From Nemania diffusa (taxonomy: Eukaryota > Ascomycota > Sordariomycetes > Xylariales > Xylariaceae): DNA of 64,000 bases. This document shows positions 46,180 through 59,249 of the stretch, in pieces. Numbering within the stretch: position 1 is the stretch's first letter; every line of letters starts with the position of its first letter. Position numbers and translations under genes: made by a program. The stretch covers positions 1,302,001-1,366,000 of the forward strand of contig JBBPUQ010000002.1 in the NCBI GenBank assembly GCA_038501195.1, in the 5' to 3' direction. The notes beneath the pieces were generated by a model. It made no database searches and was not told where the DNA came from. It worked only from the letters and a program-made list of their open reading frames with translations.

Positions 46180-47125
46180 GTCCGACCTTCTCCCCAAAAG
46201 AAAAAGGTGCTTTTCTTTTGTTAATCAGAATTTCTTAATACATATATACACCACGCTTAAATTTTCATGAAAATTGGTGATTCCTTCGTTGACTTGTTCT
46301 AAAGTAATCAAATAAAATAAAACATACCTTATTTTAAGTAGGCACGGCGTTACTTTATATAAGCTTAAGCCCAGGTACGTGTGCTAAGGTTCTAAAGCTC
46401 GGAAATTTTAGCCTTGACATTTAGGCGATGTAGCCTTGCTAGAGTAAATATTATATTACATTAACCTAATAGTTCCTTTTCTAATCTACTTCTTTTGGTA
46501 ATAACCTGTTACTAGGTAGAAGTGACCGTGGAATTAGTTGTAATTCACCCCTGCTAAAGCCCCTTTAATTCGCAACACGCCATCAAGACCATTGAGATAG
46601 GCATCATATTAGTCCGGCTATCCGAGGTAGCTAGCTACCAATAAGATTAAAGATCACTTGATTTTGAACAGTTCCGAGTCTCACGCCTACCAAGCATTAA
46701 ACATGCTATGTAATAGGGTTTTTCGGTCAATAGTAACTCCAACAATGCAACAAAAATATTTCTAACTCGAATCAAATTTATTCTAACTAAAAATAAAATA
46801 TATTAATGACATTAAAGCACAAAGATCTTGTTAATATAATTATAAAAAAAACTATGAATAATATATAATTTAAAATAACTTGTAAGCTTGCAAGTAGGGC
46901 TGCCTGGAATATATTGTTGAATTCTAGTCTCGTGTCTATAGTATTGCATACAAGTGTTGAAGGATTAGTATGAATGCTGCACACTACCTGTGACCCATGT
47001 AAAATCAGAACAAAATCACCGAATACCCTAGACAACCGGCCTAACCCACGTACGGAATACTCGTGTATGGATTCCATATAGGCTTAATGGACATATTCAA
47101 CAAAAGCCGCCTGATCAATGCTACA
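46180..47125. other. AT-rich intergenic region
   Basis: Between the convergent kinesin and DUF7924 genes; a strongly AT-rich patch lies at about 46760-46880. No gene recognised. Confidence 0.4.
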
Positions 47126-49002
47126 TCAAATAGCTACTTGACTCATCTCAAGGTTCATCCCAAATGAGGCCGATGGATCCACAACCTGATTTGAGGGTGC
47201 TACGGTCGTCCTCTTAGACAGCGGATCACCAGTAGCAAGACCAGCCACTTCGCTCTTCCGTTTCAGTGCCTGCCTCGGATTCTGCGAAACCGCCAGCACG
47301 CTCTGCTTCAGGATATCGAGCAGCGTCTTCTCCGCGTACTCGATCAGTACATTACGTATTAGATTATAGACATTGTCCCTCTTGTACTCAACCATCTTGC
47401 AGATATCATCGTAGCAGAACTCTAATCTGTTGCCCTTGCCCTCGACAACCCGCGCCCGGTGAACCCGGAGCCGAAAATGCTCAGCGTTGATAACGAGAGA
47501 GAATAAGCGGACGTCGGAGAAGAACTTCTCTTGCTGCCCCGCCTCGCTCATCCACACATATATGTTGAACAGTGCCTGACTGGCGCTGTGCATGTTAGCC
47601 ATGAGCGCTGGCCCTACCCCGTCGGTCCCTTTTTTCGCCTCGATAAAAATGAACGGGAAGCAGCGGTGTATGGATCCGTCAGGGCTCATACACGCTTTTA
47701 GGGAGTCTGGGATAGGTGTCGATTTCGAATAAGTCCCGCCTCCGAGGAGCGAGTCGAAGCGAAAGAAAATGGCGAGATCTGGCTTGGGGGCCGTAATACT
47801 GTTTTCTTCCGTTGATGGCAGCGCGTAGTAGTTGTTTTGCAGCGACCACTGCCCTTCGCAATTATAGTCAAATTTATCACTAATCTGATGGCGGTTAAAG
47901 ATCGACATCATGACGGTTCGCTGCAATACGGCCTCGTTAGCGGGATGTTGACAACGTTTGAGATCCATGTCAAACTCTCGGTTACTTATAGTCGCCATAT
48001 GAACTGTTGACTTCCACTCGTTTATAGCATCAGATAATTCTTCAACTATGTTATAGATGCTAACATCTCTTTGGAGTTCATCAGTTTTGCTGAGGAACAG
48101 CTTCATCTTGTTGCGTAACGAGTTCGTCTGCTCCAAGAGAATGGGCGGGGCGTCCGAGACTATGTTAGACTTGAGTGTAGCCGCCATCGGATCCTCGATG
48201 CGCTCCTCAAACTCTACTAGGCGGGTTCGCAAGCCTTCCTCCAATTGTACCTTTTTTTTACCCCTCTTATTCGGTCTCACGGTAGATTGTATCTCTGATG
48301 TAGCTAGGGATTCCGCTGAATAAGTAATGGAGCGCGTCATGTCACTGCTGTCGAATTTTCTCCAATCCGAGAAGAAGGGGTCGATGTCAACTGATGGAGA
48401 AGCGCGGACTTCTTCTAACCACGAGTCGAGGCGCTAGATAAGCGTGAGTTCTAAACTGGCTACGAAACAATCAACCTTAAACATTACTTGTAAGACGAAC
48501 CGAATATGGCTGTAGATTTTGAAGGCTCTTATCTATAACCCCCTGCGAGACGCGCGGTGCGTCAGTCTCTTCAACCGTCTGCTGTATTGTCCGGGGTGTA
48601 CGTCCCGTTGTGGTCTGATTCTGCTCTTGTGTATTCGGAGCCGTGGCGGAGTCGCGACCACGAGGCGTATCGACTTCGCGAATTACCGAACGATCGTTCT
48701 TCCCCGATTCTGACTTGCGCGGTTTCCCACGCGGTTTTCTCGTCTGCTTAGTCGTTTCACCTGGATTTTCGGTGGTAGTAGGTTTATCAATTGATGATTC
48801 CTGAGCCTTGACTTGTCCACGTATTCTCGCGCTCCGACGGACTGTTGATTCAGGAGCCGCTGTTGAAATCTAAAGTTGAGTAAGCGTCATGGATCCTGCG
48901 CCTGATTGAGCGTGTTTTTATTACCTGCACAGAGGTTTTGTGGCTATTTCCTTTCTGTTGGCCTGCTCGAGGCGGCGCTTTCTGCTTCTGTTTTGGAGGC
49001 AT
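47126..49002 (-). CDS. DUF7924-type protein with PD-(D/E)XK-like core
   Basis: Three exons: 49002-48925, 48869-48501 and 48433-47126 (introns 55 and 67 bp), giving 584 aa. The N-terminal 150 residues are basic and disordered with RRSARIRG and RKPRGKPRKS, suggesting nuclear or DNA/chromatin association. The C-terminal half carries RLDSWLEEVRASPS and the DUF7924 domain, in which KPDLAIFF followed after about 45 residues by FPFIFIEAKKG forms a D...ExK pattern as in PD-(D/E)XK nucleases. It ends with a basic KRKSEVAGL and KR near the tail. Function is unknown; the family is expanded in Pezizomycotina. The second donor is GTTCGT. The next gene upstream is the transposon-shredded pseudogene. Confidence 0.8.
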
Positions 49003-49379
49003 CAAAAGTGAGATGGAAATGGAGAGGGAAAGTCTTCTGGCTGATTTACCCCACCCTTCCAAAGCTTCTTAAACGCCGCATTGCTTTACTATAACTAGTA
49101 TGCGAAGCCGCCTTCTTCTCTAGAGGGGGGTCGCACACATATGCAGAATTGGCGGAATTGGATCGATGATATTGGATGTTGCCCTCGCACGAGAGCCGGG
49201 TTCGGCTAGGTACATAGTAAATCAGATCATATATGACATCTATTTAAAGGTAGGGATGTAGTAGGCGCCACTAAGGGATAAAGGGATGTTTCAAATAGTT
49301 CAAACACGCCTCAGTTATTTGCAGTTAACATTTCGCCGTCGGTAGTTGATGCGGAACTCATTTTGTTATCTCCCCACTA
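49003..49379. other. Intergenic region, nothing recognised
   Basis: 5' flank of the DUF7924 gene; no gene motif. Confidence 0.35.
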
Positions 49380-49537
49380 GAGCTTTTGCTGCGTAATAAC
49401 GTAGTTAGTCGATGCCTTTGGCATCGACCTCTATAGCCTCCCTCGAGTCCGCCTAATAGAGAGAAAAAAGAAAAATCTAGGGTCCTGATAACCTAATCAA
49501 CTTGACCCCCTGCAACAGTGTTGCGCGCACCGTCTCA
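49380..49537 (+). mobile_element. MITE family A, 5'-truncated copy
   Basis: Shares with the full copies the GTCGATGCC...GGCATCGAC hairpin, the AAAAATCTAGGGTC block and the right end GCACCGTCTCA. The left ~150 bp, including the left terminal repeat, is missing; the left edge is approximate. On the minus strand it donates the last ~20 codons and stop to the adjoining frame. Confidence 0.7.
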
Positions 49538-49962
49538 ATATTTGTTGAGCCGTACACAGTGCGCTCCTCCTGGGCTAAGTAGTACACGCCGTGGCCGCAT
49601 CCACCACTGTCCACCATCTTCATCACGGCATGGGTTGTCATATCATGCTGTGTTAGAAACGCCGGGCATAGCTCAATACTGCTAGCCAAGTGCAGCGCCG
49701 TGTCCGTGTGGTGCGAATATTCTTGTGCACTAATTTGGTGCGAAGCCTCATCTAGGTCTGCTTTCTGGACTTTGGTGAGTGGCTCTGGAAGTGTTGGAGA
49801 GGCGTTGCACTTACGCGACGGCTGGTCGCTCACAGCGTTCGCGCTTTCCACATTCAAAAGTGGCTCGATAGACTCTTCGGTGGAATTAAGTAGCTCCGGT
49901 GCGCTTCTGGATATAATGGCCCTTGGCGAGCTGATATCAATCATGGGGATAATCATCGCTAC

Positions 49963-50501
49963 CCACAGGTAAAGTAATACTTTGACTGACTGTCAATTAA
50001 TTGACCCAATCCAGTCAAAATAATCGGTTTTAAATTGATTGCAGATAAAGTAATAATTTTTTAACTAACTTGATACTTGACAATTATTTTCAATTAATTT
50101 CCCTATTTTTTCAAATATTTTTTGTTGTTTTTTTGGTAAAAAATCAAGCTTTCTTTTTCTAAGTAAGCTAGGTAGCACCCTGTTTTCAACCCCACTTATT
50201 CAGCCACTTACCCAGCTACTTACCCAGCTACTTCCCTAGCTACTGACTTAGCCTATATTCTACCACCTTACCTACTTACTTACCTTTACACCTAGGTACC
50301 TACACCTACTTACACCTACCTATGTACCTACCTTACTTTCTACAATTTGTACACTTTATATACATTGCTTGAATTACTTGGTTAATTAACTTGATCAAGT
50401 CAAATAATAGATTCCGTCAAGTCAGTCAAACAAACGTTTTTTTGCGATCAATTTAGGTAAAACAAGTCAAGAGGCTATTATTTGACTGACTTTACCTGTG
50501 G
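49963..50501. mobile_element. MITE-like inverted-repeat element B (539 bp)
   Basis: Perfect 13-bp terminal inverted repeats CCACAGGTAAAGT / ACTTTACCTGTGG, with subterminal GACTGACTGTCAATTAATTG and CAGTCAAA words. The interior is AT-rich with a degenerate CTACTTACC-type tract. No coding capacity and no clear target duplication. It sits between two coding pieces of the broken gene. Confidence 0.6.
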
Positions 50502-51254
50502 ATAATAGGTGTTGGCGGGCTAATGTTGATTTCCGATACTACTTTGAGCCATATGAGCGTGTCGCTCTCGGTGACTGTCGACTTGAACACCATATGGCAT
50601 TGCCATTTAATATTAGCAGCAGTTTCATTTCCAATTGAGGGGTTGTTCTCTTCCAAGTGCTTTGGCGTCATATTGAAATTATTAGGCTCGAGACTGAGGT
50701 AAGCGGTATGCGATTCGTGGCAACCTTGTGGACACATGCGACAGAGGCACTGCTTTAGTCTAGAAGAGGCCTTGGCATCTGTAGAGAGCTTCTCGAGGCT
50801 ATCATCAAATTTCAATGGAAGAGGTTGGTGTTTGATAAGCTTGTCTGTAGCTTTGCAATATTGCGTATACTCTTTGCTGAGCTGTTTGTTCCAGTCGGCC
50901 ACCCTTTTCGGTAGGGTTTCGAAATGTGTCTTCTCATCCTACTCAATATTTAATAAATTATCAATAAGAATCTAGATTGAATGAAAGGCTTACATAGTCA
51001 CCATTATGGGACCTATTTATGACGTATGAATGCAAATTATAGAGGCAGTCTTTTAGCTCGAAAATCCATATTTGATCGGCAGGCCTCTATAAGTATCCTG
51101 GATCTCCGAGCTGCGTGTCCGTATAACTTCTCGCTGCAAGCGAAGATTTTGTTGCCGAAGCTTAGAAGCTCGGATGTTAAATAACTGTTGTGAAACTTGC
51201 TTACAGACTTGGATTGTCTCGTCTGTTATTTGTTTGAATTTGGTTGGGTATTCC

Positions 51255-51580
51255 TGTCACACGGCCGAGACTGCCTAAGACCTGCAGGAAGCTATTGACT
51301 GGTTATATGCGTACGCGCCCAACAGTCTCAGACCTACCCACCTGTATAAAAGCTATTGGAGAAGAAAGGTCACTTAGACCTGCAATCATATACAAAGACA
51401 ACCAACAGTCTTAGAAAGTACTAAAATGTATAAATTATAGCTTAAAACCTTTAAATACTTAAAAAATTAATTTTTTTTAACTAAAAAAAAAAAAAAAATT
51501 ATAAACTTTATAAAATTAAAGTAATTTATTAGTTAAATATAAACTTAGTTTTAAGCTTTATAAATTTAACTTTTGTTATA
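51255..51580. repeat. Left LTR (326 bp), inner half RIP-mutated
   Basis: Bases 51255 to about 51405 are normal in composition. From there to 51580 the sequence equals the right LTR's outer half with C changed to T and G to A. Confidence 0.85.
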
Positions 51581-54500
51581 AATAAATTATTTTTTATTTA
51601 AAAAAACTTTTATATATTTAATTATTATATAAATATTATTACTTTTTTTAAATTTTATTTAATTTTTTTTTTTTTATAAAACTTTATATTTTTTAAATTT
51701 ATAATATTTATATTTATTGCTAATAATTTTATTAATAACTAATTTTTTATAACAATATTTGTTGCTAATAATAATATTATTTTATATTTATATATTAGTT
51801 TAGCAATTAAATTTATTATAAATATTTCTGTTTTAATTTTATAAAACTTTAAAAATAATAAATTTAAAAAAAAAAACTTTAACAAATTAAAAAAAAAAAC
51901 ATTTTTTTTTTTGCTTTTTATTAATTTAAAAAATTTAAAAAACTTTAATAAATTAAAAAATAAAAAAACTAAATAGTTTAGTTTTAAAAAAAAAACTTTA
52001 CTTTTAAAAAAACTGTTTTTAAACTATTATATAATTTATTTTTAATATTATTTTAAAAATTATTTATTTTTTTATATATAAATTTTATATAAATATATAT
52101 TTTTTTATTTATAAACTTATTTTTTTTTTAAATATTAATATATAAGCTTAAAATAATTTTTTTTATTATTACTTATATTAAAATATTATAAACTGTTTTT
52201 AATATTTTTAGTATTTTTTTAATATTTATTTTACTTTTTATTAAAGCAGTTTTATTTTTTATTAATTATTTTTATAGTTTATAAATAATTTAATTTTTAT
52301 TAATAACTTTTTAAAATTGTTTATATTTTTAATAAACTTTTTTATATAATTAATTTTTTATTAAATTAATTATAGCAATTTTAAAATTAATTATTAAAGC
52401 AATTTTTTAATTTAATAATATTTTAATATTATATTAACTTTTTAACTTTTAATATATTATATTTTATAAAAATAAAAATATTTAAATAATAAATATTATA
52501 GTTTAAAACTTTTTTATATAAATAATTAAATTATATTAATAAATATAAAATATATATAAATTAATTTAAATTTTAATTTATAATATAACTAAAATATAAA
52601 CTAATTAAAACTAATTTATTTAAAAACTTTATATTATTATATGTTATATATATAATATTATAATAATAATATATAAAACTAATATAAAAGTTTAAAAAAT
52701 ATAAACTTTATAATTTTAAATTTAAATATAAAATATAAATTTAATATTTATATAAAAAGTTTAAATAGTTATTATATAATTAATAAATAATTTATTAATA
52801 TATAATAAAATTATTAAAAAATTTTAAAATATAACAAAAGTTTATTATAAAGCTTTTTATATATTTTATTTTAAAATATAAAAATAAAAACAAGTTTATA
52901 TTAAATTAATTATAAATTTTAATATATAAATTTATATTATAAAAAAATAACTATAAAATTTTTATAATAAAGTTATTAATTTTATATAAATTATTAATTT
53001 TTAATTATATATAAAAATAACTAATAAAAAAATATAAAAACAATTATAAAATAATTAAAAAATAAATATAAACTTTATTATTAATAATTTTTAGAAAAAA
53101 AATATAACAATTAAATTTATAATATAATTTTTAGTTTTTATTAATTAATTTTTTATAAATAAAACTTTATTTAAACTTATTATAAAATATTTTAATAATA
53201 AAATTTATTTATAAAAATAATTAATTAAAAAATATTTTTAAATAATTTAAATATATAATATTTTAAAAGCAGTAGTTATTTAATATTAAATTATTTAAAT
53301 TTAATTAATTATATTAATTAATATTAACAAATTAAAAAATTTTAATTTTAATAAATTTAATAATAAATATAAACTTTTAATATTATTATAAAACTTTTTA
53401 TAAAAACTGCTATAAAAACTTATAAAAAATAATAAAAATAGCAATAATAATTTATTTTTATTTTTAAACAGTAAAAATAAATTAATATATATAATAAAAT
53501 ATTTAATTTATTTTTTAATAATTATAACAATTAATTTTATATAATTAAATAAACTTATTAATTATAATAGCAAAAAATTTTTTAAATTTTAGTTATAATA
53601 AAACTAGATATAAATATATATATAAATTTATATTAAAGCTTTTTTAAATAATTATATATAAATTAATTAAATTAGCTTTTTATTAACTAATAAAATTTAA
53701 ATATAATATTAATAAAAAATTATTTAGTTATATTAACTAAGTTTTAAAAACTAATAACTAGTTTATAAAGTTGTTTTAAAAAATATTAAAACTTTAAAAA
53801 AATATATAAACTAAAATATTAAAATAATATAATATAATATTTTATAAAACTATTAAATTTTAATAAAATTATTAAATAGTTTAAAATAATATTTTAAATT
53901 TATATAGCTAAAATTTTTTTTAATAAAATTATTAAATTAGTTTATAATAAAAAAAGTAGCTTTTTTAAAAATAACGATAATTTTTTTAAAACTATTTAAA
54001 AAGTTAACTAAATTTATAAAAATATACTAATTAATTTTAATATTTTATTAAAAAAAAAGCTTATTTTAATATAAAAATATTTAAAATTAAATTAAATTAA
54101 TAATAAATATAAAAATTATTTTAATTTTAACAATTAAAATTAATTTTTAAAAAAAAATATTAATAAAAAATTTGTTATTAAAAACTTTAAAAAAGTAATT
54201 AAAACTAATTTAAAATTTAAGTATTAAATATTTAATAAAAATATTTTAATTAATATTATATAAACTATTATAAATTAATTTAAAAAAAATAATAAAATAT
54301 ATTAATATTATAAATATAATAATTATTAAATTTTAGTTTATTTTATTTAAAAAGATATAAATAAACAAACTATTTTTTTAATATTAAAAAAAATTTCTGC
54401 TATTAAATAAAAAAGCAACAAAAAATTATTATTTACTATTTTAAAAAAAATAAAAATAAATACTATTATTTTAAATTAAATACTATTTAATTTTATAAAA

Positions 54501-57500
54501 ATAAAAAATAATTTTGACTTAGATTTTTAAATAGTTTTTATATTATATTTTATAAAAACTTATAGCTAAATTAAAATAAAACAATTATAATTGCTATTTT
54601 TAAAAAAAATTATAATATTGATATAAATAATAACAAATAAATTAATAAATAATTTAAAACTAACTATTAATTTATTATATTTATAACTTTTATATATAAT
54701 AAAAAAAAATATATAATATAAGTTTTATTAAATATTAATAATTTAATTTTAATATTTTTTTTTATTTAAGCTTAAAAATAAAAACTTTTAATAATTAAAT
54801 ATAAAATTTTAAAACTAATAATTATTTTTAATATTATTATTATAAAAAAAAACAAAAAATATTATATAAATAATTTAATATTATAACATTAAAACAATTA
54901 TTTTATATAGTTTAACTTTAAATTTTTAATATTAAATATTTAATATAATGTTATTTTTTTGCAATAATAAATAAAATAATATTTTTTAATTTATTTTTTT
55001 AGTAAAAATAATATATTGTTTATTTTTTATTATTATTAAAAAAATTATATTAATTTAATAATATTAAATCAATTAAAAAAAAAGCTAAATATTATATTAA
55101 TATAAACTATTATTTAAATTGTTTTAAAAAATATATTAATAAAATTTTGTAAATATTTATTAATTATAAATAAAAAAACAATAATAAAACTTTTAAACTA
55201 TTAACTATAAAATTATAAAATAAATTTTTATAAAAAAAAATTGTTTTTATAAAAACTTTTATATATTATAAATATAAAAAAATTTAATATTTTTAAATTA
55301 TAATTTAACAAAATATTAAATAGCAATTAAATTTATAAATTTATTTTATTTTATAAAACTTTTTTTATATTTATAAAAAAAAAAGATTTAAATAATTTTT
55401 AATATTTTATAATTAATTATAAAAAATTTAATAAAATAATAATATTAATAAAATATTTTATTTTTTTAATTAATAAATTATAAATTTAATTTTAAATAAT
55501 TAAATAATTTATTAAAATTAATTTAAAATTTAAATTTTATTTAATATATATTAAAAAAAATTATAAATAAAAAACTATTTTTTATTATAAATATAAATTT
55601 TTTAAATATATTATTATATTAATAAAATTTATTAATATATTTATTATTTTTTAATTAATAATAAATAATATTTTTTAAAATTTTATTAATATTAAATTAT
55701 TAATATATTTTAATAATTTTTTAATTTATATAAATATTTTTAAAAAATATAATTATATTATAAAAAAAATATTTTAATAATTAATTAAATATAACTTTAT
55801 TATTATATTTTAAAAATATAAATAAATAATATAAAAAATAAAATTTTTTAGTTATATTATTAATATAAAAAATATTGCTATAGTTAAAAATAAAATTAAT
55901 TATATTATAAATTAAAAAGTTTTAAAAATTTTAAAAAAATATTAATAATTTATAAGTTTTATTAATTTTTATTAATATTTTATTAAAAACTTTTTAAAAG
56001 TTATAAAATTTTTAATTAATATTAACAAAAAAAACAAAAAAAATTAAAAATAAACTAAAAAAATAAAAGAAATATTTTAATTTTTTAAATATTATTTTAT
56101 TATTATTTTAATATTTATATATTTTAATTTAAAATATATAATATATATTAAAACAAATATATTAAATTTTATTTTAAATATAATTATATTTTAAAAAAAT
56201 AAAAATAAAAAATTATAACTTATAGTTTTTTATTTAAAAAAATTTATATTAACTAAAATAAATTATAAAATTTATAATAAAAAACTATTTGTAATAATAA
56301 ATTTATTTAATTATTAAAAACAATATTTAAAAAAAATTAAATATTATATTAAAATATATTTAAATTATTAAAATTTAATATATTTTATTATTATTAAAAT
56401 TTTTAATAAATAATAAATATAATAAATTTAATAATTATTAATATATTAATTTATTATTAATTATAAATTTAATAAATAAAATAAAAAAGCTAATATTTTA
56501 TTTAAATTAAATTAATATTAATTTAAAAAAAAAAAAACTAAAAATTAATTTATAAAGTTAATTTTATAAAACAAATATTTTTTATATTTTAATAGTTTTT
56601 TAAAACTAATATTTATATTTTTTATAATAGTTATATTAATTTTTTAATAATTTTATAATTTATTAATATTTAAATAAATAATAAATTTTATAAACTATAT
56701 AAAAAAAATAAAACTAAAAAATTTAAAATATATTTTAAAAATATAAATTTTATATAAAAATATAATAGTTAAAAAAAATAACTTATTATATAAAAAAAAA
56801 TATTTATAAATATTTTAAACTTTATAATAAAAAATAATAAAATTAAAATATAATATTTTAATTATTAATTATATAAATATAAATAAAACTTTTAAATTAA
56901 TTATTTATAATTTTTAATAGTTTAATATTAAAAAAATTATAAAAAGTTTTATAAACAATTATTTAAAATATTAATATAATAAAATATTTAAATATATATT
57001 TTTTAATTATTTATAGTTTATAAAGTTTTATTATAAACTATAAAATATAATAATAATAAATTTTATTATTAATTTATTTTTTTTTAATAAATATAACTTT
57101 ATTTAAATAATAGTTGATTTTTTTATAAAAATAAAATATTTTATTTTATTAAAAGTAAAAAAAAAAAAAAAAAAAAAATTTTATTAAAATTTTTACAAAA
57201 ATTTATTAAAAATATTATAATATATTTTTTAATATAATATTTAATAAAAATTTTAAATTTATAATATATTTATAAAAAAAATTTTTTAAACTAATAAATA
57301 TTAAATTTTATATAAATATAATATTTTATTTTTAAATTAATAATTAAATTAAATAATTAAATTAATTTTTTAAAATTTATTTATATATTTTTATAAATTA
57401 TAAAATATTAAACTAAAAAAATTTTTTATTAATTATAAAATTTATATATAATAATATAACTTTATTATTTATATATATAATTTTTTTTTATATTAATTAT

Positions 57501-58214
57501 AGTTTTTATTTTATAATTTATAATTTATTTTTTAATATTTTTTATAATTTAAATAATTAATTATATATTTATTAAATAATTTAAATTTATAAAAAAATTA
57601 AAAATTATTTTAAAATAAACTATAAAAAAAAAAAAAAATAAATTAATAAATATAAAAAAAAAACTTTTATATATAAAAAAAACTAATTAATTATATTAAA
57701 TATATAATATATTAAAATTAAATAATTTATTAAAAAGTTTAATAATAAAATATTAAAATTTTTTAAAATTTAAAAAATAATTTTTTTTATTACTATTAAA
57801 TTTATTTTATTTAAAAAATAAAAAATTTATAATTTGTTTTATATTTTATTTATAAAACTATATTATATTAATAATTAAATATTATTTAATTTTAATTAAA
57901 TTTTATATAAAATTAAATTTATAAAAATTATTAATAAATATTATATTAATAAAATAATAAATTTTATAAAAATTTAAAAATATATAAAATATTTTATTAA
58001 ATAAAAAAATTAATTTATTAAATAATATTAAATTTAAAAATTTTATAAATATTTATATAGTTTTAAAATTAAATAAATAATTAAAAAACTTTATATATAA
58101 TATTTAAAAAAGTTTAAAAATATTTATATTAATAATAATAGTTATATTAACTTTTTAATTAATTAAAATTAATTATTATATTTAAAAATAAATATAAAAA
58201 AAAAAAAAATATAA

Positions 58215-58540
58215 TATTATATAATTAAAACTATTTAAAATTTATAAAAAATTATTAACTAATTATATATATATATATTTAATAGTTTTAAATTTATTTA
58301 TTTATATAAAAGTTATTAAAAAAAAAAAGTTATTTAAATTTATAATTATATGTAAAAACAACTAATAGTTTTAAAAAGTACTAGAATATATAAACTATAG
58401 CTTAAGACCTTTGGGTATTTAAAGGACTGATTCTTTTCGACTGAAAGGAAGAAGGGAATCATGGACCTTGTGAGACCAAAGTGATTTATTAGTTGAATAC
58501 AGACCTAGTTCCAAGCCCTATAAATCTAGCCCTTGTCACA
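58215..58540. repeat. Right LTR (326 bp), inner half RIP-mutated
   Basis: 58215 to about 58372 mirrors the clean part of the left LTR base for base with C-to-T and G-to-A changes; 58373-58540 is clean and ends CTTGTCACA. Confidence 0.85.
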
Positions 58541-58744
58541 ATTCCTCCATCGTGTTTGGTACAGGAACTGCTTCACGCGTGACTAGCTTGGTGATAACTT
58601 TAAAGGACGGCATATTCTGACCTAATGTCGTATTGGTGATATTTATAGAAGCCGATGCTCTGGTACGATTGTTAGAGGCATGGACTGCAGCAGATATCTC
58701 TGATGTTGAGGCGTTTTCAACTAAAGGAGTATCACGCCGCCTAT

Positions 58745-59082
58745 TGGAACGAAGCGTGCAATATATACACAACGCACTCTAGGGGACTGGCCACGGCCAT
58801 CTCAATCACTTCTAGAGATTTGAAGCAGTAAAAACAGTAGTCTAGTAAGGCAATCGAATAATATTGGTGTAGCAAAACTACTGTAAATGCTGCGCAACGA
58901 CCTCTTCGGTCGATGCCAAAGGCATCGACACCGCGCATTGCCCGTATGGTCCCTGTGTGCCTCTCTAATAGAGAACTATCTCCTCGCTAGCTAATAAATA
59001 GAAGAAAAAAAAAAGAAAAACCTAGGGTCATGATGGCCTAATCATCATGACCCCCTGTAGCAGTGTCGCACGCACTGTCTCA
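58745..59082 (+). mobile_element. MITE family A, full copy (338 bp) with CTAT target duplication
   Basis: Flanked by CTAT at 58741-58744 and 59083-59086. Starts TGGAACGAAGCGTGCAATA and ends GCACTGTCTCA. Contains the GTCGATGCC...GGCATCGAC hairpin and a short A-rich tract. Inserted in a coding piece of the broken gene. Confidence 0.88.
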
Positions 59083-59249
59083 CTATCTCGGGTACCGATT
59101 TGAGGTCTGCTCGAAACGCTTGCTTGTGTTGATATGTGTACCTCAACCTCACAATTTTCGAAATGTACATGATTTGTGGGATTAAATTGGCCTGTGATAA
59201 TTAGCTCCAAATTGGCCAACTGCGAGAGTTCTGTTAATTGAATTTGCAA

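Larger units (their letters stand above)
51255..58540. mobile_element. LTR retrotransposon, 7,286 bp, destroyed by RIP
   Basis: Flanked by a 5-bp target duplication ATTCC (51250-51254 and 58541-58545). The ends are TGTCAC...TCACA with two 326-bp LTRs. Everything from about 51406 to about 58372 is nearly pure A+T, consistent with C-to-T changes on both strands; no frame longer than background survives, so the superfamily cannot be told. The element lies inside the DUF7580-like pseudogene. Confidence 0.85.
49538..59249 (-). pseudogene. Gene broken by four insertions (DUF7580-like, weak)
   Basis: Reading the minus strand, coding pieces line up in one direction: 59249-59083, 58744-58541, 51254-50502 (with two probable introns) and 49962-49538. 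They are separated by a MITE, an LTR retrotransposon and an inverted-repeat element. Removing the MITE plus one CTAT copy rejoins GTRD with RRRDTPL in frame. Removing the LTR element plus one ATTCC copy rejoins PNTMEE with YPTKFKQ in frame. Both joins argue for a single ancestral gene. The third piece includes MCPQGCHESHTAYLSLEPNN and WQCHMVFKS; the last includes TALHLASSIELCPAFL. These recall the C-terminal region of fungal DUF7580 proteins, but that assignment is tentative. The true start, upstream of 59249, was not found. Surely non-functional now. Confidence 0.65.

Noticed and set aside
49477..49956. 159-aa minus ORF as an independent gene
   Set aside because: Its C-terminus is MITE sequence and its N-terminal side runs into element B; better read as the last piece of the broken gene.
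49957..50496. Element B as a normal spliced intron
   Set aside because: The CAG|GTAAAGT donor is good, but the only nearby acceptor gives a premature stop and the wrong phase.
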